From NCBI GenBank assembly GCA_963698775.1, contig CAVOSE010000013.1, positions 1-64,000 on the forward strand: a stretch of 64,000 bases of DNA, in the 5' to 3' direction. The position numbers were made by a program, and so were the translations under genes. Source of the stretch: Thiohalocapsa sp963698775 (GTDB lineage: Bacteria > Pseudomonadota > Gammaproteobacteria > Chromatiales > Chromatiaceae). This document shows, in pieces, positions 53,551 through 62,576 of the stretch. The notes below the pieces were generated by a model. That model did no database searches. It was given only the letters and a program-made list of their open reading frames with translations, and was not told the origin of the DNA. How positions within the stretch are numbered: position 1 is the stretch's first letter; every line of letters starts with the position of its first letter.

Positions 53551-55884
53551 TCAGCGGTTCGCTTGGACACTCTTTAGAATCTTCGGGGTCACGAAAATCA
53601 GCAACTCTTCGTTGTTGTCGCTGCGCTGAGTAGTCTTAAACAGATTTCCAACCACGGGCAGGTCTCCAAGCCAGGGCACCTGCTCGCGCTGAAAGGTCTT
53701 CTCGCGCTCGTAGACACCGCCCAGCACAACTGTCTCTCCGTTGTCGACCAAGACCGAGGTCTCGACCGAACGCGTGTCCACCGGCGGTACCCCGAGCACG
53801 TCGCGGGTAAAATCCGGGTTGTCCTTATTGACCTTCAGATCCATGATTATGCGGTCATCGGGGGTTATATGGGGCGTCACTTCGAGTTTCAGTACCGCTT
53901 CCTTGAATGCAACCGCGGTCCCTCCCCCAACGCCTCCCGTCTGCTCCTGGTAAGGTATCTCCTGACCCACCTTGATCACGGCCTGGCTCTGGTCCGATGT
54001 CACCACACGCGGCGCCGAAACCAACTCGCCACGACCCTCGCGTTGCATCGCGGAAAGTTCCAACTGCAGCAGGTACGAGCCGACTTTGCCGAGCAGAAAG
54101 TTGATGGCACCGGACGGCGTCGGGGCCGGCAGGTTGACGAACAACGCCTCGTTGCCCGAGCCCGCTGGAATCTCGATACTGGAATTGTACGGTTCCAGCG
54201 GGACGCCCGAACCTCGATAGGGGCCGGCGTCCGCCGAAGGATCTTGATAGAACTGGCTGTTGTATGCCCCGAGGAACGGACCCTTGTCGATCTCGGACGT
54301 ACCGCCCAGGTATCCCGGCTGACCGCCGCCGACGAGCAACTCGTTGCCGCCTGTCGCCCCCATGGAACCGGTCAGACCGAAACGAACCCCCAGATCACGG
54401 GCAAAGTCGTCGTTGGCTATCACCACCTGGGACTCGATCATGACTTGACGCACCGGCACATCAAGGCGATTCACGAGACGCCTGACGTCCTCCAATTTCG
54501 CCGCGGTATCCTGGACCAACAGCGTGTTGGTGCGATCGTCGACGGTCACGCTGCCTCGGTCCGGCGTCATCAGGTTGTTGTCTTCGGATTTTAACAGCGT
54601 CGCGAGACTCCCCGCATTCGCGTAGTTGACCTGAATAAATTCAGACCGCAGCGGCGCAAGTTCCTCGATCTGCACCTTCGACTCCAGCTCGAGCTTCTCC
54701 TGCGCGGCGATCTCCTGGGTTGGCGCGACCATGATGACATTGCCGGTCTGGCGCATGGAAAGCCCCTTGGTCTTCAGGATGATATCCAGCGCTTGATCCC
54801 AGGGGACGTTCTTCAGCCGCAGCGTGATGTTGCCGCGGACGGTGTCGCTGGCCACCAGGTTCAAGCCGGTGAAGTCAGCCAAGAGTTGCAATACGGCACG
54901 CACCTCGATGTCCTGGAAGTTCAGAGACAACCGGTCGCCGTCGTAGACGATCTTGTCACGCTCGATTTGTTCTTTTTCCGCCGCCGTCAGCGACCGGAAT
55001 TCGACCGTGAACAGGTTGTCGGTCTGATAGGCAAGATACTCGTATTCCTCGGTGGTCTTGATGTCGACCTTGACGTCGCCGCCGCTGGCGCGGGATTCCA
55101 CCGCGACCACCGGCGTCGCGAAATCCACCACGTCCAGGCGGCGAAACAGGCGCTGCGGCAGCTGGGTATTGGCGATGTCCACGATCACGTCGCGACCCTG
55201 CTCCCGCACGCTCACCGCGGTTTCCGCTAAAGGGAGAGTGATGATCACGCGCCCCTCACCGTCGGCACCGCGACGAAAATCGATGTTCTTCACCGACCCG
55301 CGCGCGGCTTGCCGCATTGCCGTGCGCGCTCGACTCGTCGGGGGCGTGCGCGATCCGGACCGCGCATCAGGCTGCGAGGCCTGCCGCGGGGCCGGTGCCG
55401 AGGGCTCAGGATTCAAAGCGATTGTGACGCGATTGCCGCGGGTCGACACCTCGTAGGGCACGGAATCATTGAGATTGATGACCACCCGCGTGCGATCGCT
55501 CGCCTCGATCGCGACCAGACTGTGGGCGACCCCAAGACCGATGGGCATCTGCTTCCTGTCGAGTCCGCTGTTGACGCCGGGGAAATCGATGGCGATCCGC
55601 GCCGGGTTCTCGGTCGCGAAGTCGGTCGGCGTTGGCACTGCGCCGGAAAAGACCAAATCGATCTCGACCTGATTGCCGGGCAGTGATGCAAACTCGACAT
55701 CCTCAAGGACGACGGCGAGCGCGACGCGGGGCACGACCACCAACGCGATCAGCACCAGACAAAGTCGGGCGCCGATACCGAAAAACCCCTGACCAAGCAA
55801 CGGGGATTTTGTCTTCCAGCGTGGTGCCGCACCCAGGGCGATCGGCAAATATCGGCGGGATTGACGTAAAATGCGTGCGTGCAT
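53551..55884 (-). CDS. pilQ: Type IV pilus secretin PilQ
   Basis: This 777-residue protein forms the outer membrane channel for type IV pili. It has a hydrophobic signal segment (LCLVLIALVVVPRVALA, about residues 39-55) and two AMIN domains (VEFASLPGNQVEIDLVFSGA and a second near DFRRGADGEGRVIITLP). An STN/N0 domain follows (SLNFQDIEVRAVLQLLADF), then N1-type KH-like domains (RTNTLLVQDTAAKLEDVRRL) and the secretin core ending GGVYEREKTF … FVTPKIL. The start codon is placed after the pilP stop (34 nt gap); earlier in-frame starts would overlap pilP heavily. Confidence 0.95.
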   Translation of the reverse strand: MHARILRQSRRYLPIALGAAPRWKTKSPLLGQGFFGIGARLCLVLIALVVVPRVALAVVLEDVEFASLPGNQVEIDLVFSGAVPTPTDFATENPARIAIDFPGVNSGLDRKQMPIGLGVAHSLVAIEASDRTRVVINLNDSVPYEVSTRGNRVTIALNPEPSAPAPRQASQPDARSGSRTPPTSRARTAMRQAARGSVKNIDFRRGADGEGRVIITLPLAETAVSVREQGRDVIVDIANTQLPQRLFRRLDVVDFATPVVAVESRASGGDVKVDIKTTEEYEYLAYQTDNLFTVEFRSLTAAEKEQIERDKIVYDGDRLSLNFQDIEVRAVLQLLADFTGLNLVASDTVRGNITLRLKNVPWDQALDIILKTKGLSMRQTGNVIMVAPTQEIAAQEKLELESKVQIEELAPLRSEFIQVNYANAGSLATLLKSEDNNLMTPDRGSVTVDDRTNTLLVQDTAAKLEDVRRLVNRLDVPVRQVMIESQVVIANDDFARDLGVRFGLTGSMGATGGNELLVGGGQPGYLGGTSEIDKGPFLGAYNSQFYQDPSADAGPYRGSGVPLEPYNSSIEIPAGSGNEALFVNLPAPTPSGAINFLLGKVGSYLLQLELSAMQREGRGELVSAPRVVTSDQSQAVIKVGQEIPYQEQTGGVGGGTAVAFKEAVLKLEVTPHITPDDRIIMDLKVNKDNPDFTRDVLGVPPVDTRSVETSVLVDNGETVVLGGVYEREKTFQREQVPWLGDLPVVGNLFKTTQRSDNNEELLIFVTPKILKSVQANR

Positions 55885-55918
55885 GTCTAGGATCTCGGTG
55901 CGCTCGCCTGCGCGGTCG

Positions 55919-56515
55919 CTACTGTTTGAGGGCAATCGCCGACTCGACCTCTCGCCAGCTGCCGGGGCCGTCACCGACGATCTCGGTAAGTTGAATCCCT
56001 TCAGGACTGATGCGTGTAATCTGGCCATTGTTCTGCCCCAGGTAGTTTCCGACGCGCACCCGATGCAGGATGCCATCCGGCGTCAACACCAGTCCCCAGC
56101 GGGTCTCGTATTGCTCCAGGGTCCCGACCATCCGCAGCGAATCCAGCGAGAATTGCTCCAACTCCTCCTTGCGGCGCAGCGGGTCGGGGGCGATGCCGTC
56201 ACCGCGTTGCGGCATCACCGCGCGGGCGGTGCGGTCGTCCATCGCAAAGGGATCGCGGCGATTTCCAGGCTCGTAGACGTAGGTGTCCACCTGGGGAATC
56301 TCCGGCAGCGGCTCGAGCGGCGCCGGAGGACGTTGTTTGACCTTTTCGATATAGGCTTGCAACGCCTCCATGTTCGACCCGCTGCATGCAGCCAACAGCA
56401 GCGCGGCCAACAGCGCGGGCGGCAACGCTGGCAACACTGGAGGCGGCGAGCCTGACCCTGGACCGAGGCGAAGGCCGCGCAGCAACATGGGAGAGGCGTC
56501 GCGAGCCCTCATCAT
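55919..56515 (-). CDS. pilP: Type IV pilus assembly lipoprotein PilP
   Basis: This 198-residue protein has an N-terminal hydrophobic stretch ending in a lipobox (LLAALLLAACSGS), so it is a lipoprotein held in the periplasm. The compact beta domain reads RRDPFAMDDR at its entry, then LEQFSLDSLRMVGTLEQYET and GILHRVRVGNYLGQNNGQIT. It links PilN/PilO to the PilQ secretin. Its ATG overlaps the pilO stop (ATGA). The stretch before the lipobox is Pro/Gly-rich and longer than usual, so a second ATG eight codons later could be the true start. Confidence 0.93.
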   Translation of the reverse strand: MMRARDASPMLLRGLRLGPGSGSPPPVLPALPPALLAALLLAACSGSNMEALQAYIEKVKQRPPAPLEPLPEIPQVDTYVYEPGNRRDPFAMDDRTARAVMPQRGDGIAPDPLRRKEELEQFSLDSLRMVGTLEQYETRWGLVLTPDGILHRVRVGNYLGQNNGQITRISPEGIQLTEIVGDGPGSWREVESAIALKQ

Positions 56516-57117
56516 TCCACCGCGGTCTCGTCGAGGTAGCGATACGTCTTCACGGTGGCGTTCAGCGCCAACCGCTGACCCTTCGCGCCGTCGCGACCGC
56601 CTGGAGCGGCGATCTTGACATCGTGTATGGTGACGATACGCGGCAGGGCCGCGAGCCCACTGATGAAGCGGCCAAAGTCGTGATACTGACCATTGACGCG
56701 CACCTGAATTGGCAACTCAGAGTAGAAATCTCTGTTCTGTTCCCCAGCTGGCTGGAACAACTCGAACTCCAACCCCGCCGCCAGGCCGGTTTGCGAGACA
56801 TCCACCAGCAATGCCGCAACCTCCGTCTTGTCCGGCAGCTGCCGCAACATGGCGCCGAACGATTCGCGCATTTCGACCAATTGTTGTTGATAGGCCTCCA
56901 GGTTGGCTGACTTTTCCTGCTTTTGCTCAAACGTGGCGCGTAGTGTCACCTCTTCGGCTACAGCACTGTCTAACCGCGTCAATTGTTTGCTGACAATGAA
57001 GTAATACCAAGCAAAGCCAATCAATAGACACAGGAAGAGAATCAGTGCGGCCTTTGCGATGATCGGCCATTCACCGATGTTGCTCAATTCCAGTTCGCTG
57101 AGATCACTGAGTTCCAT
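56512..57117 (-). CDS. pilO: Type IV pilus inner membrane protein PilO
   Basis: This 201-residue protein has one membrane span (AALILFLCLLIGFAWYYFIV, residues about 24-43), then a coiled coil (ATFEQKQEKSANLEAYQQQL), MLRQLPDKTEVAALLVDVSQ and a ferredoxin-like fold with IQVRVNGQYHDFGRFISGLA. It pairs with PilN in the alignment complex. It overlaps pilP by 4 nt. Confidence 0.94.
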   Translation of the reverse strand: MELSDLSELELSNIGEWPIIAKAALILFLCLLIGFAWYYFIVSKQLTRLDSAVAEEVTLRATFEQKQEKSANLEAYQQQLVEMRESFGAMLRQLPDKTEVAALLVDVSQTGLAAGLEFELFQPAGEQNRDFYSELPIQVRVNGQYHDFGRFISGLAALPRIVTIHDVKIAAPGGRDGAKGQRLALNATVKTYRYLDETAVE

Positions 57118-57150
57118 GTTGACGCCAAAGTTTTACGTAAAGAGGTCGCA

Positions 57151-57720
57151 TCAGAGCCCAGCCTGCTGCTCAATGTCTTTAAGCCGTTGCTGGGTGAACT
57201 TGAGCCGGAAATGACTCAAGCCCGTACCGGTTTGGTCTTTGTTCTCAATCACCAGCAACTGCGGGTCACCGATCCACACTGACGCCTGAATGTTGCGCAT
57301 AAAGGCCGATACCCGGGCGTTCGACTGCGCCCTCCCCTCGACCTCGACACGATTGCCGGTCTGATTAACGCGCGTGACGAACACGCCCTCCGGAATCGCG
57401 ACGACCAACTCGTCGAACAGATGCACGATCTCCGGGCGGCTTTCCTGAAGCTGCTGAATGACGTTCATCCGCGCGAGCAGGCGAGCCTTGGTCTTTTCCA
57501 GCTTGTCGATCTCTTTGATACGCACGTTGAGCTTCGCAATTTCCTTCTGCAGCAGCGCGTTGCGATCATGCTGACCGTCGATCATACCCTCGACATACAA
57601 CTGAACGCCCAGCCCGATCAGCACCACGAGACCCAGCGCCAAACCGCCCACGATCGCGAAATCCCGCCGGTGGCGACGGCGCTCCGCATCACGCCAGGGC
57701 AGTAGATTGATTCTCGCCAT
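57151..57720 (-). CDS. pilN: Type IV pilus inner membrane protein PilN
   Basis: This 189-residue protein starts ARINLLPWRDAERRRHRRDF, the INLLPWR motif that binds the PilM cleft. One membrane span follows (VGGLALGLVVLIGLGVQLYV), then a coiled coil and a periplasmic domain (VFVTRVNQTGNRVEVEGRAQ). It begins 1 nt after the pilM stop and lies 33 nt before pilO. Confidence 0.94.
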   Translation of the reverse strand: MARINLLPWRDAERRRHRRDFAIVGGLALGLVVLIGLGVQLYVEGMIDGQHDRNALLQKEIAKLNVRIKEIDKLEKTKARLLARMNVIQQLQESRPEIVHLFDELVVAIPEGVFVTRVNQTGNRVEVEGRAQSNARVSAFMRNIQASVWIGDPQLLVIENKDQTGTGLSHFRLKFTQQRLKDIEQQAGL

Positions 57721-57721
57721 A

Positions 57722-58795
57722 TCAGTCGAAGGTCCGCAGCGCGAGTCCGGTTGCTATCATCAGTGACGGCGCCGCATCGCCGATGGCTTTCGCATCAATC
57801 CCCGGCGCCAGCCCCATTGACGCCAATGGATTCGCGATAGTCACCGGAAGGCCTAGCCGCTCCTCGATCACTACCTCGATCTGGGGAAATCTGGCAGCGC
57901 CGCCGGTCAGAATGACCTGGTCGGTTCGGCTGAAACTGCTCGCGGAATAGAAGAACTGCAGCGCCCGCGTGATCTGCTGCGCCAGCGCCTCCTTGAATGG
58001 ACCAAGAATATCGGTCTCGAAATTCTCTGGCAGGGCGTCGGCGTCAAGCCTCTCCAGAACCTCGCGCCGGCGCAAGCCGTAGCGGCGCTGAACCTCGTCC
58101 AGCAATTGATTGCCGCCGAAATTCTGTTCTCTGGTGTAGACGGTGTTACCGACGTGCAAGACATGTAGCGTGGTCGCGGTTGCCCCCACATCCACCACGG
58201 CAACGGTCTGGTCGTGACGCTCGTCGTCAAAGCGGCCCAACAGTAGCGAGCAGGCATTCTCCATCGCATAGGCTTCGACGTCGACGATAGCTGCCCCGAG
58301 GCCCGCCAGCTCGAGTGCGGCAACCCGGTCGTCGACATTCTCGCGACGCGACGCCGCAAGCAGCACGTCGACCATCTCCGCGTTGCCCTTGGTCGGGCCG
58401 ACAACATCGAAGTCGATATTCACCTCTTCGAGCGGGTACGGGATGTATTGATCCGCCTCGAGTTGAATCTGCGTTTCCATTTCCGCGTCCGATAGGGACG
58501 CCATCATCGGGATGACCTTGGTGATGACCGCCGAGCCAGACACTGCCACCGCTGCCCACTTAGCCTTGCTGCCCGAGCGTACAACGGCGCGCTGGATGCT
58601 TTGCCCAACGGCGTCGATATCGGCAATCTTCTTCTCGACCACAGCGCTCGCTGGGAGTGGCTCTACGGCAAAGGCCTCGACGCGATACAGCTCGGTCGTC
58701 ACATCAAGCGTTTGGCTCAACTCGATCAGCTTGATTGAGGTCGAACTGATATCGATGCCAAGTACCTGCCTGGATTTTCGGCGGAAACTGAACAT
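57722..58795 (-). CDS. pilM: Type IV pilus assembly ATPase-like protein PilM
   Basis: This 357-residue cytoplasmic actin-like protein has phosphate and nucleotide loops LGIDISSTSIKLIELSQ at the front, VAVVDVGATATTLHVLHVGN in the middle, and QVILTGGAARFPQIEVVIEE near the end. It binds the PilN tail and starts the alignment complex. It is the first gene of pilMNOPQ-aroK-aroB. In many gammaproteobacteria the divergent neighbour is the penicillin-binding protein gene ponA; here it is not. Confidence 0.95.
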   Translation of the reverse strand: MFSFRRKSRQVLGIDISSTSIKLIELSQTLDVTTELYRVEAFAVEPLPASAVVEKKIADIDAVGQSIQRAVVRSGSKAKWAAVAVSGSAVITKVIPMMASLSDAEMETQIQLEADQYIPYPLEEVNIDFDVVGPTKGNAEMVDVLLAASRRENVDDRVAALELAGLGAAIVDVEAYAMENACSLLLGRFDDERHDQTVAVVDVGATATTLHVLHVGNTVYTREQNFGGNQLLDEVQRRYGLRRREVLERLDADALPENFETDILGPFKEALAQQITRALQFFYSASSFSRTDQVILTGGAARFPQIEVVIEERLGLPVTIANPLASMGLAPGIDAKAIGDAAPSLMIATGLALRTFD

Positions 58796-59177
58796 GCGTA
58801 CCGCGGCGACCCCTGGCTTGATTGTTATAGAATCGTGACGAAATCGGCCCCAAATATATCACTGCATGTGTTTTTAAGTCTAATTATCGAACACGACTCG
58901 CTCCGTACCGCAGAATGGCGCGCGGTCCAAATTGCCTCATTACCAGTCGTTTAGGCGAGACGAGAATGCCTAAGCATCGGGGCAGGCACGGACGGCGCTG
59001 CAAGCGGCAGCGGTTCCCCAAGCGAACGAGTCCAACGGAATCACTCAAGCGAGGCGAGTTGGCGGTGATCACGGCGTTCTGCCGGAAGGGGTTTCGCTAC
59101 CGCAAGCGCAGGGCTTGCCGTCAACCGCAATCCGAACCCACACTGTTACGCGATAGCCATCCCAACGAGGTCCCGTC
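58796..59177. other. Intergenic region upstream of pilM
   Basis: This 382-base divergent region has a pilM promoter candidate at its left end. Rightward frames within it are Arg-rich and lack ribosome sites. The ponA gene usual at this place is absent and no remnant of it is visible. Confidence 0.5.
58824..58853 (-). promoter_or_regulatory. Possible pilM promoter
   Basis: On the minus strand TTGGGG (58848-58853) and TATAAC (58824-58829) are 18 bp apart, about 30 bp before the pilM start. The -35 box is weak. Confidence 0.35.
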
Positions 59178-59873
59178 ATGCCCAGGCGAGCCGAACGGAA
59201 ACATGCAGGCGACACCGGTCGACACCGAGCAAAACGCGGCCAGGCGCGCAGCCTGGGCACCCAGCCGCTCCCCCGTGGCAGGTGCGAGACGCAACGTCAA
59301 CGCCTCGCCTACGAGAGTGCCCGCATCCTATCCGAGCAGGGAGGCGTCGAATTCGACCGCGCTCGGCGTAAGGCAGCGGAGCGACTAGGCATCAGCGACA
59401 AACGTTGCTGGCCCGACAACGAGGAGATCCAAAGCGCGCTGCTCCAGCAGCAACGCCTATTTCATGATGACGAGCGGCAGCGCACCCTGGATGATTTGCG
59501 TCGGCACGCGCTGTCGGCAATGCGTGAATTCTCAGCATTCGAACCGCGGCTTGTCGGACAAGCACTCGACGGAACGGCGAATCGGGAGCAGGGCGTCGAA
59601 CTCTTGTTGTTTGCCGAGAATCCGGAGGACGTCGCGCTGGACCTACTCAACCGCGGCATCCCCTGGCAGCAACGCGACGAGCAGTTCCGCTATGCAGGCG
59701 GCGAGCACCTGTCGCACCCGGTCTTCAGGTTCATGGCCGGCGGCATCCCCCTCCATCTGATCGTGCTGCCGCAGCATGCACGCCGCAATCCGCCCCTCAG
59801 TCCGGTCTCGGAGCGCCCCGAGCGCGGCATCGGTGCCGCCGAACTCGGCCGCCTAGTCGCGGCGGAGCCCTAA
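59178..59873 (+). CDS. Conserved hypothetical protein (nucleotidyltransferase-like appearance)
   Basis: This 231-residue protein starts at ATG (MPRRAERKHAGDTGRHRAKR) with GAGG 8 nt upstream. Its first 38 residues are basic and low-complexity. The body reads LAYESARILSEQGGVEFDRA, RRKAAERLGISDKRCWPDNE, MREFSAFEPRLVGQALDGTA and GVELLLFAENPEDVALDLLN, and ends with ERPERG. I recall the same ESARIL…CWPDN…EFxPRLVG pattern in unnamed proteins of other gammaproteobacteria. The R-LVG-AL-GTA step followed by a beta strand resembles nucleotidyltransferases, but the DxD pair is not clear. Function is unknown. Confidence 0.72.
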   Translation: MPRRAERKHAGDTGRHRAKRGQARSLGTQPLPRGRCETQRQRLAYESARILSEQGGVEFDRARRKAAERLGISDKRCWPDNEEIQSALLQQQRLFHDDERQRTLDDLRRHALSAMREFSAFEPRLVGQALDGTANREQGVELLLFAENPEDVALDLLNRGIPWQQRDEQFRYAGGEHLSHPVFRFMAGGIPLHLIVLPQHARRNPPLSPVSERPERGIGAAELGRLVAAEP

Positions 59874-60087
59874 GGCTATCGCTGGCACTTTCTATATCAG
59901 CACGCTTGTCTTTTTGGCTCGCCTGCCGCGTCGCGCCAACGGTTTCATAGTGCGACTATGCGCCAACTGGCGCTGCTGGCCGGCAGATCAAAATCCGGCG
60001 CAATCGAGTACAGAAATCTCCGGCAATCGCCTAACCGCTAAGCCCCCCGTTCAATCGTACCCTCCACAGGGCCGCAGCCAGGCACCC

Positions 60088-61386
60088 TCAGCGCTTGGAG
60101 ATTGGTACATAGTCGCGCGGCGTCGAGCCTTGATAGATCTGGCGCGGCCGCCCGATGCGATTGTTCGGATCACTCATCATCTCCATCCAGTGCGACACCC
60201 AACCCACGGTGCGGGCGACGGCGAACATGACCGTGAACATGTTGCGCGGAATCCCGAGGGCGCTATAGATGATGCCGGAGTAGAAGTCGACGTTCGGGTA
60301 CAGCTTACGCTCGACGAAGTATTCGTCGCTGAGCGCAATCTCTTCCAACTTCAGGGCCAGCTCGAACAGCGGGCTGTCGATCTTACCCGACATCTCGTCG
60401 AGCACCTGATGACAGATCTCGCGCGTGATCTTGGCGCGCGGATCGTAGTTCTTATAGACCCGATGGCCGAAGCCCATGAGACGGAACGCGTCGTCCTTAT
60501 CCTTGGCCTTGTCGATGAACTTGGGCACATGCTCAACGGAGCCGATCTCGGTCAGCATGTCCAGTACTGCCTCGTTGGCGCCACCGTGGGCTGGGCCCCA
60601 GAGCGATGCGATACCGGCGGCAATGCAGGCGAAGGGGTTTGCGCCGGAACTGCCGGCCAGGCGCACCGTGGAAGTACTGGCGTTCTGCTCGTGGTCGGCA
60701 TGCAGAATCAGCAGCAGATTCAGCGCCTTCTCGGCCAATAGGTCCGGCTTGTAGTCCGTGCACGGGGTGGCGAACATCATCCGCAGGAAGTTGGCCGCGT
60801 AGCGCAGATCGTTCTGCGGATACATAATCGGCTCGCCGATGCTGTGCTTGTACGCAGCGGCGGCGATGGTCGGCACCTTCGCGATCAGCCGGTGTGCCGA
60901 GACCTCACGATAACGCGGATCATTGACGTCGATGGAGTCGTGATAGAACGCTGACAGCGAACCCACGACACCGCACAGCATCGCCATGGGGTGGGCATCG
61001 TAGTGGAACCCGTTGAGGAAGTTCTTCAGGTTCTCATTCATCATCGTGTGCGTCATGATCACCCGCTCGAAGTCCCGCAGCGCGGGTTCGGCGGGCAAGT
61101 CGCCGTACAGCAGCAGATAAGCCACCTCGAGGAAGCTCGCCTTCGTAGCCAATTGCTCAATGGGATAGCCGCGATACAGCAGCACGCCCTTCTCGCCATC
61201 GATGTAAGTGATCGCACTATGGCAGCTGGCCGTGGCCATGAAGCCGGGGTCGAAGGTGAAAAAGCCGGCGTCGCGGTACAGTGACGAGATATCCACGGCG
61301 CTGGGGCCGATCGTGCCGTGCTTGAGCGGAAACTCGAAGCTCTGGCCATCCGCGTTGGTGGTGATGGTGATCGTGTCATTGGCCAT
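60088..61386 (-). CDS. gltA: Citrate synthase (type II)
   Basis: This 432-residue enzyme condenses oxaloacetate and acetyl-CoA. The N-terminal beta domain (SFEFPLKHGTIGPSAVDISS) marks the hexameric, NADH-sensitive gammaproteobacterial type. Catalytic His and Asp lie in LLILHADHEQNASTSTVRLA, IASLWGPAHGGANEAV, LMGFGHRVYKNYDPRAK and YPNVDFYSGIIYSALGIP. The ATG MANDTIT follows GGGAGAG by 7-9 nt. It ends with ARTVGWVSHWMEMM and YVPISKR, a normal C-terminus. Confidence 0.96.
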   Translation of the reverse strand: MANDTITITTNADGQSFEFPLKHGTIGPSAVDISSLYRDAGFFTFDPGFMATASCHSAITYIDGEKGVLLYRGYPIEQLATKASFLEVAYLLLYGDLPAEPALRDFERVIMTHTMMNENLKNFLNGFHYDAHPMAMLCGVVGSLSAFYHDSIDVNDPRYREVSAHRLIAKVPTIAAAAYKHSIGEPIMYPQNDLRYAANFLRMMFATPCTDYKPDLLAEKALNLLLILHADHEQNASTSTVRLAGSSGANPFACIAAGIASLWGPAHGGANEAVLDMLTEIGSVEHVPKFIDKAKDKDDAFRLMGFGHRVYKNYDPRAKITREICHQVLDEMSGKIDSPLFELALKLEEIALSDEYFVERKLYPNVDFYSGIIYSALGIPRNMFTVMFAVARTVGWVSHWMEMMSDPNNRIGRPRQIYQGSTPRDYVPISKR

Positions 61387-61509
61387 GGGTGTCTCTCCCG
61401 AGTTCGAAGACATCGCAAACGCGTTCAGCCGGTGCGGGCAAGACCCGCAACCGACCCGCGTCGAGGTAACGTTTTAGGGCTGATGGGCGCCGAGTGGGCC
61501 CGGCGGCAT

Positions 61510-62442
61510 TCAGCCGATTTCAGCCAATCGGGCTATGTCGGCCCGAACGGACGCAACGGAACTGTCGAAATGAGCACGCTCCTCGGCATCCAGGTCCAGC
61601 TCCACGATGGATGACAGGCCGCTCTCGTCAAGGACGCAGGGTACGCCCATACAAATATCATGTTCACCGTATTCACCATCGAGCAAGGCGACACAGGGCA
61701 TCAGCCGACGCCGGTTGTTGCTGATGGAATCGATCATGGCGGCCACCGCGGCGGCGGGGGCGTCGTAGGCGCTGGAGTTCTTGCGCAAAGCGAGAATCTC
61801 GGCGCCCCCCTTGCGCGTACGTTCGATGATCGCCTCCAGCCTGTCCGGCGCGATGAAGTTGCTGACGGGCACGCCATTGATGGTGCAGTACCGCGGCATC
61901 GGCACCATGGTGTCGCCATGCCCTCCGAGCACTAGGGTGGTGATATCTAGCGCCGAGAAACCGGTTTCCTCGGCAATGAAGGCGGCCATGCGCGAGGCAT
62001 CCAGCACCCCCGCCTGCCCGAACACCCGCTGCCGTGACCAACCGGTGCGCTGGATCATGCGATAAGTCAGCGTATCGACCGGATTGGACACCACCAGCAC
62101 GATCGCACCCGGCGCATGGGCGACGATGTGATCGGTCACCTCGTCAATGATCTTGACGTTGGCAGCGAGCACGTCAGAGCGCGACATGCCGGGCTTGCGC
62201 GGAAACCCTGCGGTCACCACCACCAGATCCGATCCGGCGAGGATGGCGGGATCATTGCTCCCGCTCAAACGGCAATCGAACTCGAAAAAGGGTGCCGTCT
62301 GGAAAATGTCCAGGGCGACGCCTTCGGACACGTCTTCGCGCACGTCGTAAAGCGCAACTTCCCGACAGAGTTCCTCTTCAGCGAGAATTTGAGCCGTGGT
62401 TTCACCGACACGGCCCGCCCCAACGATGCTGATCTTGTTCAT
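61510..62442 (-). CDS. mdh: Malate dehydrogenase (LDH-like type)
   Basis: This 310-residue enzyme oxidises malate to oxaloacetate with NAD. The dinucleotide motif is ISIVGAGRVGETTAQILAEE (residues 4-23), followed by VVTAGFPRKPGMSRSDVLAA (substrate Arg pair), VVSNPVDTLTYRM and TLVLGGHGDTMVPMPRY with the catalytic His. The Arg in PRKPGMSR in place of the Gln of lactate dehydrogenase favours malate. It has a strong ribosome site (AGAGGAGAGCT before the ATG). It is neighbour to gltA and malic enzyme on the same strand. Confidence 0.93.
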   Translation of the reverse strand: MNKISIVGAGRVGETTAQILAEEELCREVALYDVREDVSEGVALDIFQTAPFFEFDCRLSGSNDPAILAGSDLVVVTAGFPRKPGMSRSDVLAANVKIIDEVTDHIVAHAPGAIVLVVSNPVDTLTYRMIQRTGWSRQRVFGQAGVLDASRMAAFIAEETGFSALDITTLVLGGHGDTMVPMPRYCTINGVPVSNFIAPDRLEAIIERTRKGGAEILALRKNSSAYDAPAAAVAAMIDSISNNRRRLMPCVALLDGEYGEHDICMGVPCVLDESGLSSIVELDLDAEERAHFDSSVASVRADIARLAEIG

Positions 62443-62576
62443 AGCTCTCCTCTTTGGTGAATAGGCGCTCTGTCTCGGGTCGGGTTGGGCGCCTGTATTG
62501 ATTTAGTATCGCGATGCTCGGGTTGCGCGGCCCCGCTCTCCTTCGCGCACGCGGAGCGGTCTGATGCCAACGAGGA

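Noticed and set aside
58795..58870. Sigma54 promoter before pilM
   Set aside because: A TGGGGCC stretch resembles half of a -24/-12 site, but the GC at -12 is not at the right distance.
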